Shown here in pieces: positions 14,758 to 23,996 of a DNA stretch of 64,000 nt. Every line of letters starts with the position of its first letter. Within the stretch, counting starts at the first letter, position 1. The stretch is from Psychrobacillus sp042885655 (GTDB taxonomy: Bacteria > Bacillota > Bacilli > Bacillales_A > Planococcaceae): assembly GCF_042885655.1 (NCBI RefSeq), contig NZ_JBHVRO010000003.1, positions 186,001 to 250,000 on the forward strand. Reading direction: 5' to 3'. The notes below the pieces were generated by a model. It saw only the letters and a list, made by a program, of their open reading frames with translations. It was not told where the DNA came from and made no database searches. Both the position numbers and the translations under genes were made by a program.

Positions 14758-17181
14758 ATGGACAATGAAATAAAAGAAACAAGTCTCCATATTACAGGAA
14801 TGACTTGTGCCGCCTGTGCAACAAGAATTGAAAAAGGCTTAAATAAAATAGATGGTGTAGAAGAAGCAAATGTAAACTTGGCTCTTGAAAAATCTTTGAT
14901 AAAATACGATCCGAAAAAGGTAAGTGATAAAGACTTTGAAAAGAAAATAATAGATCTTGGATATGGCATTGCCAAAGAGAAAAAAGAGTTTGCTATTACA
15001 GGAATGACTTGTGCTGCCTGTGCAACAAGAATTGAAAAAGGATTATATAAGTTAGAGGGAATATCCAACGTCAATGTTAACTTAGCACTCGAAAATGCAA
15101 CAGTCGAATATAATCCTGCTCAAACTTCCGTTGCAGATATTATTGGACGAGTCGAGAAGTTAGGTTACAAGGCACATAGCAAGGAAAACAATAAGGATGC
15201 GGTAGATTACCGTGAACAGGAAATACACAATCAAAAAAGAAAATTTATCATCTCTGCAATTTTGTCGCTTCCTTTGTTGTGGACGATGGTTGGGCATTTT
15301 TCGTTTACGTCGTTTATTTATATACCAGAATTACTAATGAATCCATGGGTTCAAATGGCTCTCGCAACTCCTATCCAATTTGTCATTGGAAAACAGTTCT
15401 ATGTGAGTGCATATAAAGCGATACGAAATAAGAGTGCCAATATGGATGTGTTAGTAGTGATGGGAACCTCCGCAGCCTATTTTTATAGTGTCTACCAAGC
15501 AATACTAACGATTGGTGAGAATCATATGGCAAACCTGTACTTTGAAACAAGCGCCGTGCTAATTACGCTAATTATTTTAGGTAAATTGTTTGAAGCAAAA
15601 GCAAAGGGCAGGTCTTCCGAAGCCATTAAAAAGCTTATGGGATTACAAGCTAAGACTGCATTAGTCCTCAGAAATGAAACCGAAATAGAAATACCATTAG
15701 AAGAAGTCGTCACTGGAGATACTATTTTGGTGAAGCCGGGTGAAAAAATTCCAGTTGACGGTAAAGTGATCGAAGGAAGTAGTTCGTTTGACGAATCAAT
15801 GCTTACAGGGGAAAGTATTCCAGTTGATAAAACGATAGGTGATACTTTGTTTGGGTCAACGATCAATAAAAATGGTTTTATTAAAATGAAAGCAACGAAA
15901 GTCGGAAGAGACACTGCACTTTCTCAAATTATTAAAATTGTAGAAGATGCACAAGGCTCAAAAGCTCCCATCCAAAGACTTGCTGATAAAATATCAGGTA
16001 TATTCGTACCGATTGTAATCGGTATTGCAATTATCACCTTTCTAATATGGATTATTTGGGTCTATCCTGGAGAGATTACCCCGGCATTAGAAGCTTTGAT
16101 TGCTGTTCTTGTTATAGCTTGCCCATGTGCTCTGGGTTTGGCAACGCCTACTTCAATCATGGCTGGATCCGGGCGTGCAGCTGAGTTTGGGATACTGTTT
16201 AAAGGTGGCGAACATCTTGAAACTACTCACCATCTTGATACGGTTATTGTAGATAAAACAGGGACTGTTACAAATGGTAAGCCTGTATTAACAGATGTAA
16301 TTACGGCAAAAGGTGTAGAAGAAGAGGAATTTCTTTCTTTAATCGGTTCAGCTGAAAAACAATCAGAGCATCCACTTGCCGAAGCAATTGTTCAGGGAAT
16401 TCTAGAACGAGGGATACGACTCCAAAACATTGGAGCTTTTGTTGCTATTCCAGGATATGGAGTTAAAGCGACCGTTAATCGAAGAGAAATCCTAGTAGGA
16501 ACCAGAAAACTGATGAATCAGTATGAGGTGGATATTTCCGATGTATTTAATGTGTTGGAGGATTTAGAGACTAGTGGGAAAACCGCCATGTTAGCTAGTA
16601 TTGATGGTCAATACGCAGGCATCATAGCCGTAGCAGATACGATTAAAGAAACATCTAAAAAAGCAATTAAACGACTAAAAGAAATGGACATTCAAGTCAT
16701 TATGATGACAGGAGACAACTGGCGTACCGCTACTGCTATAGGTAAAGAGGTAGGAATTGACCTCATTATTGCAGAAGTACTTCCAGAAGGGAAAGCAGAA
16801 GAGGTGAAGAAACTTCAAGTTACTGGTAAAAAGGTAGCGATGGTAGGTGATGGAATTAATGATGCACCTGCGCTTGCAGTCGCTGATATAGGCATGGCAA
16901 TTGGAACAGGAACGGATGTAGCGATGGAAGCTGCTGATATCACACTAATTCGAGGAGATTTAAATAGTATTGCAGATGCAATCATTATGAGTCATAAAAC
17001 AATGAGAAATATTAAGCAAAATATTTTCTGGGCTTTTGCTTATAACGCTTTAGGCATTCCAATTGCAGCTTTTGGTTTACTAGCACCTTGGGTAGCGGGA
17101 GCGGCAATGGCATTCAGCTCTGTATCAGTTGTGTTGAATGCTTTACGATTACAACGAGTTAAAATGGATGAGCAAGTATAG
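14758..17181 (+). CDS. copA: Copper-exporting P1B-type ATPase
   Basis: An 807-residue protein. Two N-terminal HMA domains each carry GMTCAACATRIEKGL (Cys about 17/20 and 85/88). The P1B core has CPC in VIACPCALGLATP (about residue 455), the phosphorylation loop DKTGT (about 499), the HP motif SEHPLAEAI and GDGINDAPAL. It pumps Cu(I) out across the membrane. I placed the start at ATG 14758 after GAGGTGG; a frame open from 14686 would run through the CsoR operator. Its length is like B. subtilis CopA (802). Confidence 0.97.
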   Translation: MDNEIKETSLHITGMTCAACATRIEKGLNKIDGVEEANVNLALEKSLIKYDPKKVSDKDFEKKIIDLGYGIAKEKKEFAITGMTCAACATRIEKGLYKLEGISNVNVNLALENATVEYNPAQTSVADIIGRVEKLGYKAHSKENNKDAVDYREQEIHNQKRKFIISAILSLPLLWTMVGHFSFTSFIYIPELLMNPWVQMALATPIQFVIGKQFYVSAYKAIRNKSANMDVLVVMGTSAAYFYSVYQAILTIGENHMANLYFETSAVLITLIILGKLFEAKAKGRSSEAIKKLMGLQAKTALVLRNETEIEIPLEEVVTGDTILVKPGEKIPVDGKVIEGSSSFDESMLTGESIPVDKTIGDTLFGSTINKNGFIKMKATKVGRDTALSQIIKIVEDAQGSKAPIQRLADKISGIFVPIVIGIAIITFLIWIIWVYPGEITPALEALIAVLVIACPCALGLATPTSIMAGSGRAAEFGILFKGGEHLETTHHLDTVIVDKTGTVTNGKPVLTDVITAKGVEEEEFLSLIGSAEKQSEHPLAEAIVQGILERGIRLQNIGAFVAIPGYGVKATVNRREILVGTRKLMNQYEVDISDVFNVLEDLETSGKTAMLASIDGQYAGIIAVADTIKETSKKAIKRLKEMDIQVIMMTGDNWRTATAIGKEVGIDLIIAEVLPEGKAEEVKKLQVTGKKVAMVGDGINDAPALAVADIGMAIGTGTDVAMEAADITLIRGDLNSIADAIIMSHKTMRNIKQNIFWAFAYNALGIPIAAFGLLAPWVAGAAMAFSSVSVVLNALRLQRVKMDEQV

Positions 17182-17253
17182 AAAATGTCTAAGTTTAATT
17201 TTATTTGTAGATGGGAATTTATTTATTGAAATAGATTAACAAGGAGGATAAAA

Positions 17254-17799
17254 ATGAAAAAAGTTATAGCTGTAGTGATTGTTTCTCTACTTTCAATACT
17301 TGTCTTATCTGCATGTGCAAATGACAAAGAGGGGTCAAAAGTGGAGAAGCATTCCGACATGAATCATTCCAGTTCAAGTGAAATTCCAGAAGGGATGAAA
17401 GTGGCTGGAAATCCTACTTATAAAGTAGGAAGCAAGGTTATTATTGAAGCAGATCATATGCAAGGTATGAACGGTGCTGAAGCGACCATTGTAGGATCCT
17501 ACGATACTACAGCTTATGTCATTTCCTATATGCCGACAACTGGTGGGGATAAGGTGGAAAATCATAAATGGGTTACTCAAGATGAGATAAAAGATGCAGG
17601 TGACAAAACATTAAAACCAGGAACTGAGGTCACGATAGAGGCAGATCATATGAAAGGGATGAAGGGTGCAACTGCAGAAATTATATCAGCAGAAAAAACT
17701 ACTGTATATATGATCGATTACACTCCAACTAACGGTGGTGAAGAAGTGAAAAATCATAAGTGGGTAACAGAGGATGAGCTATCACCCATTAACCCATAA
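17254..17799 (+). CDS. YdhK-like lipoprotein with two DUF1541 repeats
   Basis: A 181-residue lipoprotein: signal MKKVIAVVIVSLLS and lipobox LSAC (Cys about 21). Two tandem repeats of about 60 residues follow, each with EADHM.GM.GA, a central (Y/M)I(S/D)Y(M/T)PT.GG and NHKWVT.DE(I/L). This is the DUF1541/YdhK family, found in Gram-positive copper or metal loci. The many His and Met residues (SDMNHSS) fit a role in binding copper outside the cell, but this is inferred. It follows copA by 72 bp with an excellent RBS (AAGGAGG). Confidence 0.88.
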   Translation: MKKVIAVVIVSLLSILVLSACANDKEGSKVEKHSDMNHSSSSEIPEGMKVAGNPTYKVGSKVIIEADHMQGMNGAEATIVGSYDTTAYVISYMPTTGGDKVENHKWVTQDEIKDAGDKTLKPGTEVTIEADHMKGMKGATAEIISAEKTTVYMIDYTPTNGGEEVKNHKWVTEDELSPINP

Positions 17800-17819
17800 T
17801 AATTATTTCTATAGAAAAA

Positions 17820-17852
17820 TGCACCTTGAATTGCATATCAAGGTGCATTTTT
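17820..17852 (+). terminator. Rho-independent terminator
   Basis: TGCACCTTGA-ATTGCATA-TCAAGGTGCA followed by TTTTT ends the copper block. It is convergent with the gene at 17881. Confidence 0.9.
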
Positions 17853-17880
17853 AATGTGTGATTTTTTGTATTCCATATTC

Positions 17881-18465
17881 TTAGTGTTTAGGAAGTAGTT
17901 GTTTCAACTTAATCAACTGATTGTAAAGGCGAAACAATAACTGTACAAGTGGTTCCAGTTTCGCTGAAAAATACAAAACGATACCGCTTGTTGCACATGA
18001 AAGTAACGCACTGCCTATCACGTCAAATGGATAATGTACGCCAACATATATACGTGAAAGTCCAACAACTATTGCCCATATTAATATCGGATATTTAAAC
18101 CTCTCATTTCGCATAATGAATGTCCATGCGATTGCGAAAACTAAAACTGCGTGATCACTTACAAAAGAGGAATCTACAGTATGTGGTACTAATTGCTGAA
18201 CATGATGTGTAACAAATGGACGTGGGTGGTAATAAGCCAAATGTATAATCGCATTTACAACTAATGCAATAGCAGAAGAAAAAATAGTATAAATAGCTGT
18301 ATACCTTTTTTCGATACCTTGTTGCTTGTTTCCTATAAACCAAAGATACAAAATGATGGCTACTGCTATATAAGGTAAACTATCAGATAACGTTATCATA
18401 ATATTATCTAATAATTTTGAGTGTCCAGCCAATCCATTTATTTGTTGAAATATATGATAGTTCAT
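17881..18465 (-). CDS. PAP2-family phosphatase, BcrC-like undecaprenyl-diphosphatase
   Basis: A 194-residue protein with five or six membrane helices. It has the PAP2 motifs YYHPRP, SSFVSDH and SRIYVGVHYPFD (the catalytic His/Asp set). BcrC-type members recycle undecaprenyl diphosphate for cell wall synthesis and give bacitracin resistance. Length and the N-terminal form (NYHIFQQINGLAG) fit BcrC. It is convergent with the copper operon. Confidence 0.85.
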   Translation of the reverse strand: MNYHIFQQINGLAGHSKLLDNIMITLSDSLPYIAVAIILYLWFIGNKQQGIEKRYTAIYTIFSSAIALVVNAIIHLAYYHPRPFVTHHVQQLVPHTVDSSFVSDHAVLVFAIAWTFIMRNERFKYPILIWAIVVGLSRIYVGVHYPFDVIGSALLSCATSGIVLYFSAKLEPLVQLLFRLYNQLIKLKQLLPKH

Positions 18466-18707
18466 AGTGTTTCTCCTTTCACAACTAACAATTTCGTAAT
18501 TGAAACCAAAACAATATGATTTCTACTATTAAGGATAGACCTTGAATATGAAAATACGATGAAAATTAGCGTTCCTTATTAAATTTCACATACATGACCT
18601 TTTACCTAATATTGGTGCATCTATTTACATGACTATTGTGAGTTTGATTATTCTGATAAAGTGTTAAAATGTTATAAAGGGAAATTATGTGGAACGAGGG
18701 GATTCGT

Positions 18708-19382
18708 ATGACGCTAATAAAGGCTTCTAGTAATGGTATTTTAAATCAGATTACTAGCTTGGATGAAAGAAAACGAGCGATGCAACGGAAAGACGCTGGC
18801 GAAGCATATCGAAAGCATGCAAAATATTTTCAGCCGAAAGTCTCTACTTTATCTGAATTAGAAAATCTCTTATTAGGCAATAAAGAACGAGAGGAAGAAA
18901 CGCCTGAAGTAAGTGCTGCTATAAAAGAATTTCAGCAATTAGAAGGTGCGAACAATAGACCTATCAAAGGACCTAGCACCCCAGTGCAAACAATTGAGGG
19001 ACCGACACCTGAAAAAACGATTGAGCTTTTAGAAAAAGTGAGAAGTTCAGCTCTAGCTCCAGCTGAACCAACTCCGCAAGATTTACATGTTGCTGCTAGT
19101 GCTACAGCTAAAATTCAGCAAAATCAGTCGCAAATTACGTTAAATCAAGAAGCTAATCGGCAAATTAAATTGGAAGTTAAAAAACAAAAAGAGGACGAAG
19201 CAGCTGTTTTTAATCGCTCCATTTTATCTGATTTTCAATCTCCAAAAGAGTTGAAAGAGGATTTGGAGAACTTACAGAAAAAAAGATTAAAAGAACAGGC
19301 GATTGCGAAATACTCATATCAAGTAAATTTAATGCGATATGGTTTTGCTAGCCAACAGAATAGCTTCTTCCGAATAGCTTAG
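18708..19382 (+). CDS. Conserved protein resembling the C-terminal part of SprA-related proteins
   Basis: A 224-residue soluble, charged protein. The segment PEKTIELLEKVRSSALAPAE, continuing PTPQDLHVAASA (about residues 105-137), is like the region after the zinc motif in 'SprA-related' putative metallopeptidases. The HExxH-type catalytic part is absent. The C-terminal half is rich in Gln, Lys and Glu and likely coiled coil. The start ATG 18708 follows GAGGGG; an in-frame start at 18687 has no RBS. It is followed 8 bp later by ybaK. Function unknown. Confidence 0.6.
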   Translation: MTLIKASSNGILNQITSLDERKRAMQRKDAGEAYRKHAKYFQPKVSTLSELENLLLGNKEREEETPEVSAAIKEFQQLEGANNRPIKGPSTPVQTIEGPTPEKTIELLEKVRSSALAPAEPTPQDLHVAASATAKIQQNQSQITLNQEANRQIKLEVKKQKEDEAAVFNRSILSDFQSPKELKEDLENLQKKRLKEQAIAKYSYQVNLMRYGFASQQNSFFRIA

Positions 19383-19390
19383 GAGAAACA

Positions 19391-19879
19391 ATGAAAAAGC
19401 AAAAAACAAATGCTGTTAGAATATTAGAGCAGCAAAAAATACCCTTTGATTTAATTGAATACGAGTTGTCGGGGGACCAAGTAGATGGGGTAACTGTAGC
19501 TAACAAAATAGGTCACCCTGTTTTTGTTGTGTATAAAACTTTACTTGTTACAGCCGGATCAAACAAATTCTTCGTATGTATTATCCCGGTGGATAAGGAA
19601 TTAGATTTAAAGGCAGTCGCAAAAGTAGTTGCTGAGAAAAAAGTAGAATTGCTACCACTAAAAGATTTACTCCCAACTACTGGCTACATCCGCGGAGGGT
19701 GCTCTCCCATAGGAATGAAAAAGTTATTTCCAACGATAGTAGATGCAAATTCACAAAAACTTGATTATATAATTGTGAGTGGAGGAAAAATAGGACTTCA
19801 AGTAAGGCTTGCTGTTCCAGAGTTACTTATGATGACAAATGGTAAACTTGCTGAAATTATTAAGCCTAAAAATGAATAG
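19391..19879 (+). CDS. ybaK: Cys-tRNA(Pro) deacylase, YbaK family
   Basis: A 162-residue YbaK/ProX-type editing domain. The conserved lysine lies in VYKTLLV (about residue 51) and the substrate loop in TTGYIRGGCSPIGMKK (about 97-112). The enzyme removes cysteine wrongly loaded on tRNA-Pro. The length is that of bacterial YbaK (about 159). The RBS TAGGAG precedes the ATG, and the gene follows the SprA-like gene by 8 bp. Confidence 0.92.
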   Translation: MKKQKTNAVRILEQQKIPFDLIEYELSGDQVDGVTVANKIGHPVFVVYKTLLVTAGSNKFFVCIIPVDKELDLKAVAKVVAEKKVELLPLKDLLPTTGYIRGGCSPIGMKKLFPTIVDANSQKLDYIIVSGGKIGLQVRLAVPELLMMTNGKLAEIIKPKNE

Positions 19880-19978
19880 CTTTTTAACTCTAAGAAGTTA
19901 TAATTAAATGAATAGTATTTATTCCATTCCAACCATGTTGTGAATGGTTTTTTTACGGGAATAGAAAGTAGGATTTTT

Positions 19979-20629
19979 ATGAAAAAGGAATTTGTTTGGC
20001 GCTGGATATTTTTTGTAGGTGGAGTCATATTAATGGCATTAGGTATTTCTATGACGATCAAAGGGCAAAGATTTGGAATTGGACCATGGGATGTTTTTCA
20101 TGTAGGTTTGTTTAAACATTTGGGTTTGTCAATTGGAACATGGGCTATTTTAACGGGAATACTTATTGTAGTTCTCACGATGATCGGAACGAAAAAGTTT
20201 CCGCAACTTGGTACTTGGCTCAACATACTCTTCATTGGCTCATTTATTGATATGTTTAACTGGCTCTTGCCTGACGTAAACAGCTATATAGGGCAACTAA
20301 TCATCTTCATACTAGGTGTAGTTGTAACGGGTATTGGTGTAGGTGTATATGTTTCGCCAAATGTTGGAGCAGGACCTCGCGATTCACTTATGTTATTAAT
20401 CATGAAAAAAACGGGATGGAGCATAAAAACAGTACGTACATCTCTAGAAGTTCTAGTTGCCCTCGTTGGTTGGGCTCTTGGAGGACCAGTAGGCTTGGGG
20501 ACGGTTATTATCGCAATATTATTAGGTCAGCTAGTTCACTATACATTGCCGATGTCTCAAAAAATTTTATTTCAAATTTGCGGCTACACATTACCTTACA
20601 TAAAAGAAAGCGCCGAAAATCAGGAATGA
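19979..20629 (+). CDS. YczE/YitT-like integral membrane protein
   Basis: A 216-residue protein with five or six membrane helices and the YczE-family patterns FGIGPWDVFHVGL and VSPNVGAGPRDSLML, a repeated G-PWD/G-PRD element. YczE affects lipopeptide production in B. subtilis, and the molecular role of the family is open. The start ATG 19979 follows AGTAGGA; an ATG at 19940 lies before it without an RBS. A strong terminator overlaps its 3' end. Confidence 0.85.
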   Translation: MKKEFVWRWIFFVGGVILMALGISMTIKGQRFGIGPWDVFHVGLFKHLGLSIGTWAILTGILIVVLTMIGTKKFPQLGTWLNILFIGSFIDMFNWLLPDVNSYIGQLIIFILGVVVTGIGVGVYVSPNVGAGPRDSLMLLIMKKTGWSIKTVRTSLEVLVALVGWALGGPVGLGTVIIAILLGQLVHYTLPMSQKILFQICGYTLPYIKESAENQE

Positions 20630-20646
20630 TTTTCAGCGCTTTTTTC
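20607..20646 (+). terminator. Rho-independent terminator
   Basis: AAAGCGCCGAAAATCA pairs with TGATTTTCAGCGCTTT (one bulge or mismatch) and is followed by a T-run. It overlaps the stop of the YczE-like gene. Confidence 0.88.
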
Positions 20647-20706
20647 ATATTATCTAGTCATTTTACATATATTATTCATTGAATGAAAGATAGAAAGGAT
20701 GGCAAT

Positions 20707-21768
20707 TTGAACGGAACAATTACGCACTATATGGGCAAATCATTCACGGGACAAGGCGTTAAAAGTTTCTATAAAGAAATCATTCAAGAAGCCAAAAAAG
20801 TTTACTTTTTCAAGGGACCTACTTCCTACCGACTAACTGATACATTAAAAGAAATAGGATATGCAGGAATTCGTAGAGGAAAAAACATGGAATGGTTTTA
20901 TGATCCTCTTCATGAAGAAGTATTAGAGGGCGTATATATTAAGGACACTAAAACGCTCTATATCCAAACGGATGCAATAGATCCATCCTATTATGGTGCG
21001 GGACATGAGTGGGTTCCATATTACGATGCATATGATGAAAGTAAACTTAGAGAAATTGGTCCCCTCATTCGTGATAAGCAAATTGTGAATGATGTTTGGT
21101 TAACAAAGGGACTACAAGCACTTACTCGTGCAAAAGTTATACATGATGAATGGGAGCAACTCATCCAACCAGCTGTGAATTGGGAAGGGATAAATGCTTT
21201 ATTGGAACAATTAAACAAGAAAGCTATCGGTAATGTTGCACTTCAAAAAAATCCAAAAGTGACACATCGACTAATGGGATCGCTTACTCCACTCGGAGCA
21301 AAAGATACATTAAATTCGATCTCTAAAAACTTGAAATCTAGACTATTTATTAAAGGCCTACCAGGGAGCGGAAAGTCTTCTTTTATGAAGAAGTTTGGAG
21401 AAGAAGCTAAATTGCATGGTTTAGATGTTCGTTTAATTTGGTGTGGACTGGATGCAAATAGTGTGGACGGTGTTGTCGTTCCTGAATTGCAATTATGCAT
21501 AGTGGACGCAACAAGTCCACATGTATACGAACCAGAACGAGAAGGGGATGAAATAGTTGATTTCTTTCCTTATATAGATCAATCGCTTTTGGACGAAGAA
21601 AAACTAACAGAAGTGCAACAAAAGTATTCTTCAGAAATGGAAATTGCGCAAGACTATCTCTGTACGTATGCAGGCGATTTAAAAATGATTAAAATGATGT
21701 ACGATTCAGCAATAGATGAAAATAAATGGAGTTCATTGCATAATAGAATGGTAGAAACGATAGTATGA
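20707..21768 (+). CDS. P-loop NTPase, PRK06851-like family
   Basis: About 353 residues with a central Walker A motif, GLPGSGKSSFMKKFG (about residues 216-230), preceded by SRLFIK. The N-terminal half has the pattern YFFKGPTSYRLTDTLKEIG, which looks like a degenerate second P-loop domain (FFKGPTSYR). Conserved Bacillales proteins of this kind are annotated PRK06851 and have no known role. The start TTG 20707 follows AAAGGATGG; ATG 20683 lacks an RBS. Confidence 0.75.
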   Translation: MNGTITHYMGKSFTGQGVKSFYKEIIQEAKKVYFFKGPTSYRLTDTLKEIGYAGIRRGKNMEWFYDPLHEEVLEGVYIKDTKTLYIQTDAIDPSYYGAGHEWVPYYDAYDESKLREIGPLIRDKQIVNDVWLTKGLQALTRAKVIHDEWEQLIQPAVNWEGINALLEQLNKKAIGNVALQKNPKVTHRLMGSLTPLGAKDTLNSISKNLKSRLFIKGLPGSGKSSFMKKFGEEAKLHGLDVRLIWCGLDANSVDGVVVPELQLCIVDATSPHVYEPEREGDEIVDFFPYIDQSLLDEEKLTEVQQKYSSEMEIAQDYLCTYAGDLKMIKMMYDSAIDENKWSSLHNRMVETIV

Positions 21769-21852
21769 ATTGTTGCAAATAAAGCTACTTTTTAACAAAA
21801 AAATAAAGTGAAGTTTTGTAAAAAAGATTGATCATTTATTATAAAGTTGGAT

Positions 21853-21893
21853 AAAACAGCTTATTGATTACATAATCATAAGCTGTTTTTGTT
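21853..21893 (+). terminator. Rho-independent terminator
   Basis: AAACAGCTTA (21854-21863) and TAAGCTGTTT (21879-21888) form a perfect 10-bp stem followed by TTTG. It ends the P-loop gene. Confidence 0.85.
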
Positions 21894-22032
21894 TGTTATC
21901 TCAAGTGCAATATGAAGAATAGTTAGAGTTCTTTTTTTACTCCCATAAAAATTATAAACTTTCTTAAATCAGTAAAATGGCATAATAAAAGAGGTTCAGA
22001 AAAAGCTTTTTTTTTAGCTATTGGCTCCCTTG

Positions 22033-22255
22033 GATAAGAAAGTATATGCGTTATCGTCCTACGAAACAAGTGTTCATAGTACTTTAAAGAATTAGATAAT
22101 ACCGCGGATTTCCGTTTCAGGTGGACGAGTTACGCGGGGAGGCTAAGAGCGCCACATCGTGTGGCAACGCCTTCGTGACCAACATCCTGTTGGCCTCCGA
22201 CTGGAATCGCCACCTTTCACTACAATCCATTAAGTGAGTAGTACCTAACAAGAAG
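22033..22255. repeat. GC-rich interspersed structured repeat, copy B
   Basis: Near-identical to 13546-13830 but shorter by about 60 bp after the GGTGGACGAGTTACGCGGGG segment. It has the same hairpins (GCCACATCGTGTGGC, CCAACATCCTGTTGG), and the shared 33-nt core is at 22163-22195. It marks the left edge of the accessory region. Confidence 0.7.
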
Positions 22256-22305
22256 AGGTGCTATCCTGTAATCGTTACTGAATAGGAGATGCTACTCTTC
22301 TTAAA

Positions 22306-22336
22306 AGGACCGGGCATCTTTTTGCCTGGTTTTTCT
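22306..22336 (+). terminator. Terminator without an obvious gene
   Basis: ACCGGGCA/TGCCTGGT (one G-U pair) is followed by TTTTCTT. No intact gene precedes it closely, so it may be left from a lost gene. Confidence 0.55.
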
Positions 22337-22489
22337 TATGAACAGAGCAAGGGTGTTGATTAAAGAAGCTGAAGCGCCATTTTTATCGAACTTATTGTAC
22401 AAATGGTGCAGTATTATTAAAGAAGGTTTATCTTATTTATTGATAGAAATAGTACTTACAAGAAAGACAACACGGGAGGAAATTGTTGT

Positions 22490-23152
22490 ATGCAACGGAG
22501 CAAAATTATATCTGATTTAGCTAATAAAATACTGGATTTAAGTTTAAATCATCCTGTTAGAGTAGGGATTAGCGGGATAACAGCATCTGGAAAAACAACA
22601 CTCGCAAATGAGCTCGCTGAGGCACTTATTAGTAGTGGAAAGGATGTAATTAGAACAAGTATAGATAATTTTCATAACCCAAGAAAAATTCGTTACAGAC
22701 AGGGAAAGGAATCTGCTATTGGTTATTACGAGGATGCTCATGATTACCAGTCATTTAAGGAAAAACTTTTAGTTCCTTTAGGACCAAACGGAAACCTTTA
22801 CTACCAAACAATCTCCTTAGATTTAGAAAAGGATGAGTATGTTAATAAAGTAGAAAAAGTAGCAACTAAGGATATGATTCTCATTGTAGATGGGACATTC
22901 TTATTCAAACAAGATTTAAGTGACCTGTTTGATTATAAAATATTCGTTGATAGTGACTTTAAAATAGCAAGAATGCGAGGTGCCAAACGGGAAGAACGAG
23001 CATTTGGAAGCTTTGAAAAGGCTGAAGAAATTTTCTTGAAAAGGTATCATGCAGCTTCTAAACTCTATTTAGAACAACATTCACCTCAAGTTCATGCGAA
23101 TGCTATTATTCAAAACAATGTCCTTAATAATCCAACGATAGTATACAATTAA
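22490..23152 (+). CDS. Uridine-kinase-like P-loop protein
   Basis: A 220-residue protein with Walker A GITASGKTT (about residues 28-36) and the phosphoribulokinase/uridine kinase features SIDNFHNP (a catalytic Asp region) and ILIVDGTFLF. These kinases phosphorylate uridine or related nucleosides. It is more diverged than housekeeping Udk and sits in an accessory region, so its substrate is uncertain. The RBS GGGAGGA stands eight bases before the ATG. Confidence 0.8.
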   Translation: MQRSKIISDLANKILDLSLNHPVRVGISGITASGKTTLANELAEALISSGKDVIRTSIDNFHNPRKIRYRQGKESAIGYYEDAHDYQSFKEKLLVPLGPNGNLYYQTISLDLEKDEYVNKVEKVATKDMILIVDGTFLFKQDLSDLFDYKIFVDSDFKIARMRGAKREERAFGSFEKAEEIFLKRYHAASKLYLEQHSPQVHANAIIQNNVLNNPTIVYN

Positions 23153-23491
23153 GTATTTCTTGTTGAACTTCTAGGTGCAAGGCAAGATTGGTGCGGGTGG
23201 GTTCTATATCACAATACAATAGTGTATCCTTCTTCGCGACAATAGAAACAGAATAGACGGGGGTATCCATTGTTATGCTGCGGCGATTTTACTCTTCATG
23301 GATGGCTAACTTGGTGCTTTAGTAAAAGAGAAAGGATTTGCTTAGGCAGCTCCTTTTTTTTATTAAACTAACTGGGCAGCGTAGTCGAGGTGCTTTTTGA
23401 TTAAAGATGCAGTTTAGTTCAAGAAGGAAAAAGGATACTTTAGATAAGAATGATAAAATATAAGGTGAATAATTTAATCGGGGTGCTTTAA
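23153..23491. other. Intergenic region with degenerate palindromic repeats
   Basis: About 340 bp without a gene. It contains three degenerate copies of the accessory-region repeat: CTAACTTGGTGCTTTAGT (23305-23322), TTAAACTAACTGGGCAGCGT (23363-23384) and TTTTGATTAAAGATGCAGTT (23396-23415), the last continuing TAGTTCAAG. Confidence 0.5.
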
Positions 23492-23773
23492 ATGAGTAAT
23501 GAACGTGAATCAATAGTAACTATTGACATAAGTAATATCCAAACTGCAAATCAATTACATTTGCTTCTTAAAGAAAAGCTTGAGTTCCCTGACTTCTATG
23601 GAGAAAATTGGGATGCAATAACAGGGCTTATTAGTATGCCAGATAAACTTGTGCTTATTGGATGGTTAGAATTTGAAAAAAACTTGCCTTCAGATGCAAA
23701 AACAATGAAAGAGTTTCTTTACCTACACAATGAAGAATATCCTGATTGGAAATGTGAGTACTTGTTCAACTAA
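23492..23773 (+). CDS. Barstar-family ribonuclease inhibitor (orphan)
   Basis: A 93-residue protein of the barstar fold with the signature FPDFYGENWDAITGL (about residues 32-46) and a late acidic strand. Barstar proteins bind and block barnase-type ribonucleases. No barnase-like gene is nearby, so it may protect against toxins of other cells. The RBS GGGGTG precedes the ATG. Its stop codon lies inside a perfect TTCAACTAA/TTAGTTGAA repeat. Confidence 0.88.
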   Translation: MSNERESIVTIDISNIQTANQLHLLLKEKLEFPDFYGENWDAITGLISMPDKLVLIGWLEFEKNLPSDAKTMKEFLYLHNEEYPDWKCEYLFN

Positions 23774-23790
23774 CAGAGGCATTAGTTGAA
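23765..23790. repeat. Accessory-region palindromic repeat
   Basis: TTCAACTAA-CAGAGGCA-TTAGTTGAA: perfect 9-bp arms. The TAA of the left arm is the stop codon of the barstar gene. Confidence 0.7.
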
Positions 23791-23887
23791 TATGAGCTAC
23801 CAAAAAAATGCTTACTTTTAATATATTGAAGTAACATAGGCGTTGATCCCCCAAAAAAGGATTAACGCTTTTTCTGTAGAAGTTATC

Positions 23888-23914
23888 GTACTAACAGAGT
23901 AGGTTAGTTGAATA
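23888..23914. repeat. Accessory-region palindromic repeat, degenerate
   Basis: GTACTAACAGAGTAGG followed by TTAGTTGAA (23904-23912). Only the right arm is intact. Confidence 0.4.
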
Positions 23915-23996
23915 AAATAAATATTTCCTAAAAATTAACAAAGAACATACATTCGTGTTAATATACTCTTATGGAAACTTAAATAGGAGGATTAAT

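Noticed and set aside
22338..22520. 60-codon ORF overlapping the uridine-kinase-like gene
   Set aside because: No RBS, it overlaps a well-supported gene in another frame, and it has no protein-like conservation that I can see.
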